Source: Sipunculus nudus
Taxonomy: Eukaryota; Annelida; Sipuncula; Golfingiida; Sipunculidae
Direction: 5' to 3'
DNA: 64,000 bases
Assembly: GCA_026874595.1 (NCBI GenBank)
Contig: CM049316.1
Span: 67,418,676-67,482,675 of the forward strand
Below, one piece after another: positions 59,612 to 64,000 of this stretch. The notes beneath the pieces are model-generated. The model did no database searches, was not told the DNA's origin, and worked only from the letters and a program-made list of their open reading frames with translations. Every line of letters starts with the position of its first letter. Position 1 is the first letter of the stretch. Both the position numbers and the translations under genes were made by a program.

Positions 59612-61380
59612 ATCAATAAAAAAAATTAATTTCATTTTAAACCAGAAAGACGCACAGTAGAGGAAAAAAACACTTTTGAGAAATTGTCATGATGATTAAT
59701 ATTATAGTCCGTCCCAAAACCCTGTCCGCATGTTTTTCCGGGATAATTATTCATACAAGTTAAGCAATGAAATCTTTTTGGTCAAAACGTTGCAGGAGTT
59801 ATTCCGCCGACTACCTGCGTAAAAAAAATAGTGCCTTCCCTTGCTTTGATTTTGTATGAGACATATGGGACTTTTTTTTACCGGAATCAAGCCGTAAATC
59901 ATAGGTTTAATATGCCATGATTAACGTATATTTCATTTTAAATTGCATGATAAAATCTGAGATCGGTATATGCACATTTAGAATTCATACAGTCATTAAA
60001 TACGTGGTTGGTAGCAGGGACTCTAGTACAACACTTCAGAAGGATATTCATTTCACCTGCTGTCCATTAATTATCATTTATTCTATATGTATTCATGTCA
60101 GTTCTGTTGCGGAAACAAGTTTGGCTTTCCTCCTATTAATGTGACCGTGTCCAATGCAAATTATTATGAGAAATGACATTTTGTTCAACGAGGCTAAATT
60201 TTTGGGGTAAATTGTAGTGGTATTTAATAATTTTAAAATTATTATCAAACCCAAATATGAACAGCGTTTCTTTTGGATGAATCATTAATATTTATATGAC
60301 GGTAGCCGCTTTGTTTGGTCACCCTGATCACTTGTAGCGCGTTTCATCAGCCTGGCTACCCGCGGTATGTCATACGCTGTATTTTAAAGCACTGATGGAC
60401 TTGTGATGACATGATAGAGACACTTGTACATTTCAGTCAAGCTATGGGAGATGAAATGCTGCACGTACATTTCAATATACATTTCGTATATTTCACTTCA
60501 AACAGTTGGCACAGGTGGCTTGATATTCGCTGGCAGGTTCACCACAAAATTCAAATGTCCCTTGCGTTTGTAACATATCTAGGCCGGGGATAGTTGTATA
60601 TTTTGTGATGTAGCAATGAATAAGAGATGCACGTGCACCAAGAGGAAACGCGGGCCAAATATAAGGATTGGTTATAGCCCAATGAATTGTAATGCAAGCC
60701 GTGAGGTTTGCGAGGCTTGTGTCACATGGCAGGCGAGCCGTTAAGGCGAGTTCATGTTAAACAAGAGTAGGCCTAGGCCTATAAAGAAAATAAATCCCCC
60801 CCCCCCCCCCCGATGCGTACCACGTTTTAACTGTTTTAAATTCTTACGCAAATATACGGTAGAAAGAAATTTGCTTCGGGCGATACCAATTGCGCAACAG
60901 AACACAAAAACATAACGTCCTGCACTATTTAATCAAGATTAAACTAAGAGATTTAAAAAATCTCATTTATTTAAGATTCCAACCTCAAAAAAAGAGCATT
61001 TCATGAAACAAGAAGTCCCTCATTTCCCAAATGAATTATGAAAATTTTAGGATGCGTTTAACCATATTATCTAGTCATCCACTAGATATACTTTTTTGAC
61101 AAAAAAAAGATAATTTTAGAAACTCTCCCTAAATGGACCACTCAGATTCTCAAATAACTTTTTCTTTATCTCAGACATTTTTGTAATTACCTGGGTGTTC
61201 ACTTACTGGAAAAGGAAAGCTCGTTTTTCATTTTTTTTTTTTTCATTTATTTTCAGGATGCTTGGAATCCTATATTTTACATAAAGTCAGTAAAATTGTT
61301 TAGGAAATGCTTATAAATGTTATTCTCTCCCTGCTAATCAGTATCATATGCAACCTGTAAACCACCCTGCTAGTCTGCTA
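56190..61380. other. No gene seen
   Basis: AT-rich, with (AT)n at 59,566-59,604 and poly-C at 60,797-60,811. A stretch at 58,680-58,930 is rich in TAATTA/TAATTG homeobox-type cores and lacks repeats, so may be conserved non-coding DNA. No coding evidence. Confidence 0.45.
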
Positions 61381-61394
61381 CATAGTATATATAT

Positions 61395-61615
61395 TTTTGT
61401 CCCCCGCTTACTCGGAAAGGGGGCCTTGATTTGGGTTTTCTGGCTGTCTGTCCGTCTGTTTTTTATGCCTGTCTGCATGTCCGTCCGTCAAGTTTTCATT
61501 TCCGTGCGATAACTTCCTAAATATTATCCGATTTCATTCAAATTTGGGTCAATGATTGCTCTCATGCAAACCTTGGTTGAGATTGGTTTTTGGGTGTCTG
61601 TCTGAAATTTTTTTT
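61395..61615. repeat. CCGTCTGT-rich dispersed repeat
   Basis: Resembles in style the sequence at 480-760 (CTGTCTGTCCGTCTGT and CATTTCCGTGCG). Position 61,627-61,653 follows with (AAAAC)n. Confidence 0.45.
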
Positions 61616-61858
61616 ATCACAAGCTCCAAAACAAAACAAAACAAAACAAAAATAAATTTGTTTGTTCCCAATGCAGAACAAATATGACACGTGGAGACAT
61701 TTTGGGGACAATGAAACTAAAAACAGTCACTATGTCATGTAGAGTCTTCAGGGGAAAATAAAAACTACAACATATTGAGAAGGCACAACAAGAAGCAGAG
61801 GACAGAAATTCAACAAATTTACTTGTTTTAATATATATTAATATATTTTTTATCCAGA

Positions 61859-62320
61859 ATGGGCTATGTGTTTTGTGTGAGGGTTAATAACTTGACTTCC
61901 CAAATTTTTTGTACTCATATTTCCCAAAGAAAATTACTGTATGATCATCATGAGATAGGTGAGGCAGAGTTTTCACAGTTGTTAAACAAGTTTGATAGTT
62001 CTTCCCATGAAGTTATCGTAGTTTTTAATTCAGTTGGTTCAGAAATTCATTATATTTCAGAAGCAGATCTAGAGTGGTCCGGAGATCCCCCTTTTCAATC
62101 GCCCCAACCTTTTTTAAAAGGTCCCAGACCAATTTTTTGTGGCCTGAATCCCCAACCTTTTCATGACCTTGGGACCTTTTACTCAGGATTCATCATTAGT
62201 CCTCCCGGGTTGGACCCCTCCTTTTCCGAATCATTGATTCGCCTTTGTATATTTAGCCATTACTTAAGTGAAAGCCTATTTGTGTCTTGCATGTTTAAGG
62301 ATACAAACGTGGGTTATTAA
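61859..62320 (+). CDS. Candidate exon with open frame of 153 codons (unrecognised)
   Basis: The longest host-like frame outside the transposons. A fair acceptor (atattttttatccag) lies immediately before the ATG. The first 75 codons or so have a natural composition (SQRKLLYDHHEIGEAEFSQL, then FNSVGSEIHYISEADLEW). After that the peptide becomes Pro/Phe-rich, with two imperfect repeats of a PQPF-type phrase, suggesting the coding part runs into repeat sequence. No domain, signal peptide or membrane segment was recognised. It could be an exon without its true donor identified, or a chance frame. Confidence 0.3.
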   Translation: MGYVFCVRVNNLTSQIFCTHISQRKLLYDHHEIGEAEFSQLLNKFDSSSHEVIVVFNSVGSEIHYISEADLEWSGDPPFQSPQPFLKGPRPIFCGLNPQPFHDLGTFYSGFIISPPGLDPSFSESLIRLCIFSHYLSESLFVSCMFKDTNVGY

Positions 62321-62329
62321 ATTGCATTT

Positions 62330-63545
62330 ATATTTGTTAGATCTCCACCTGTCCCGTAACAAGTAAATTATTCAAAGTCACCAAAGAAATAATGATAATT
62401 GAAAAAAATGGCTATTTATTTTTTCATGAGACCTTTGCTCCTGTTTATATAGACACGGTGTATTTGACATTTTATTTTATAATCCTTGTGTCCTAGTATT
62501 ATAAAAACCTGGATCCGCTACTTCATATTATATCTCTTACCTATACGGTGAAATAGTGTGAGCATTGTTCATATTTATGATATATGTAATTATTTTTAGA
62601 ATAATTTATGATTTACATGTGTATAGTAATTTTATTAGTCGAGCAGAATGTCCTCTTAATTATATTTGCCCATTTAAATTTGCTCATGACAATTTATCAG
62701 TTCTGTCATACATTATTATATTTACCTTCAGGCTGAACCTTCGGGATGTCTCTCTTTTCCTATAACTTCTTATGCTTTAACATGTCTATGAACTTAGTCC
62801 AGAAGTATATAAAAATTATTTTTCTGTGATTTTGTTCCATATATATCATTCTCCTATATACAGTAAAATTTAAAAAGAATGTTTAAACTTTATTTATTTT
62901 ATATGGATTGTACAAATGGTTATACTAACTGATCAAGACTTTCTCTATGGCTCAGGTGGTTGCGTGCAATAGTGTCTAGATGTAGAGAAAACCGGAAAAA
63001 AACACCGGCCTTGGCGGGTCACCACCACCACTCACAAACCTACTCCGGGGATCGACAACGGGTCGCCATCGGAAAGAGCCGAGTGTTTTACCACGCTATT
63101 TTGCACGACAAAGTGTTGAACATTTCAATCCTAGAATATATATTACATTTTCATTATAAATTCTCATTTTCATAATTTAACTTCAAATAATTGTTTTTTT
63201 TTCGCCCAAATTTCAAAATAAGGCCGCAGGGAAGTCATGTTTTAATTTTTAATACCATCAGAACGTTTCATTTTTTTTAACTTAGATTGTTGAAACCAAT
63301 AATAAAATGCTTATAATAAAAGATCATAAATACAGCTTTTTTAAATACACAATTATCAGCTTCTGCTATGGAATATAAAACAATACGTAGCATAACGACA
63401 TTGTGAGTAGAACAGGTAAACGTATTAACACTTGGGTGTTATGTGTAGGATGCATTGCAATCAGAACAGAGACTGGTCCTAATGTGATCGGCTGGTGCAC
63501 GCCACAAACACAATTTAGAAATAATACATATATATATATATATAT
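62330..63545. other. No gene confirmed
   Basis: AT-rich; a short GC-richer patch at 62,950-63,110 has a GGCTCAGGTGGTTGCGTGC tRNA-like A-box region but no B-box. It may be a decayed SINE head. Confidence 0.4.
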
Positions 63546-63547
63546 CA

Positions 63548-64000
63548 TGTTACGGAACCTAATATAACCTAAGATCACGTATGCGTGATGAACATAAATT
63601 TTGTTAAGGAGATGAAAAAAACAGGTTTTGTAACACATGGCAGCGTGAAATGTCTAGGGGAATGAATGAAAAAGTTAGTGTTTTTTTTGTTAACAAATAA
63701 CTTTAATTTATTCTTAATACAAACTTAACATTACAATACATTGAATCAATACAATGACACAGTATTACAGCAGTATAACAACAAATCAATACAATCACAC
63801 AGAAAAAAAAACAACAAAGTGCACAGTACCTGGATACCACCACTGTCAGAGCGACCAGACCTTTAAAATGTCGGACGAATAGTTCACAAAAATTCTCTCG
63901 GAGAATAACAGTAAAATTTAAAGTAAAATGTAACCATCCCGAAAGTAAACTGAAGACCAAATAAGATTCGTCACGAATCCAGAAGAAAATCTGAAGAAAA
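63548..64000. mobile_element. LTR-like repeat, copy 2, running off the window
   Basis: Starts TGTTACGGAACCTAATATAA and matches 28,583-28,850 closely to about 63,815. It then diverges from copy 1. It is again preceded by (AT)n (63,526-63,545). The rest of the element lies beyond the right edge, so it could be the first LTR of a longer element. Confidence 0.6.

Overview
The window is genomic DNA from an animal, most likely a marine invertebrate and probably a lophotrochozoan such as a mollusc. This placement is an inference. It rests on the AT-rich, repeat-dense texture, the very long (AT)n, (CT)n and poly-G/poly-C tracts, the absence of any long intact host ORF, GT-AG exon signals, and the mix of metazoan transposon families. 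No phylogenetic marker gene is present. There is no operon, rRNA, convincing tRNA gene or CRISPR array.

The main finding is a 6.83-kb DNA transposon at 38,791-45,618. It has inverted termini of about 160 bp with perfect 14-bp tips (TAGTCGGGTCGTTG) and is flanked by a 3-bp duplication, TTA. Inside is one intronless, decayed gene (39,734-44,353, about 1,540 codons) that can be read through six frameshifts and two in-frame stops. Reading across the frames gives an N-terminal Cys/His zinc-ligand region, a long central region with possible RNase-H-like acidic residues, a region with the motif order of FEN1/XPG-type PIN nucleases (FDG, GDADTK, DDTD, HAWTGCD...GQGK), and a C-terminal cysteine cluster. 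I assign it tentatively to the Academ superfamily.

Other mobile DNA, left to right: a possible old hAT-like pair of ends enclosing a dimeric tandem repeat (0.16-2.3 kb); a 1.39-kb element with 240-bp inverted repeats and TA duplications (3.9-5.3 kb); four copies of a non-autonomous hAT family with GACTCG-rich ends (5.5, 7.0, 24.1 and 47.1 kb; the last has a perfect 8-bp duplication); a tRNA-derived SINE-like family in four places (14.0, 19.3, 25.4 and 49.0 kb); MITE-like inverted-repeat elements (17.8, 18.75 and 22.7 kb); an LTR-like repeat inserted in (AT)n twice (28.6 kb and the right edge); a pogo/Tigger-type element with a CENP-B-like remnant (37.1-38.3 kb); a non-LTR reverse transcriptase remnant (50.2-51.3 kb, minus strand); and a pair of tRNA-like 155-bp repeats (52.2-52.6 kb).

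Host coding sequence is sparse: a few short exon-like islands with good splice signals, mostly on the minus strand (10,014-10,058; 21,810-21,892; possibly 22,582-22,637; a terminal exon at 32,813-32,940), plus less certain ones at 11.9, 38.5 and 61.9 kb. The simplest layout is one minus-strand gene running from about 22.6 kb down past 10 kb, and the last exon of another minus-strand gene at 32.8 kb whose introns extend to higher coordinates. Neither gene could be named. The rest looks like intron or intergenic DNA.
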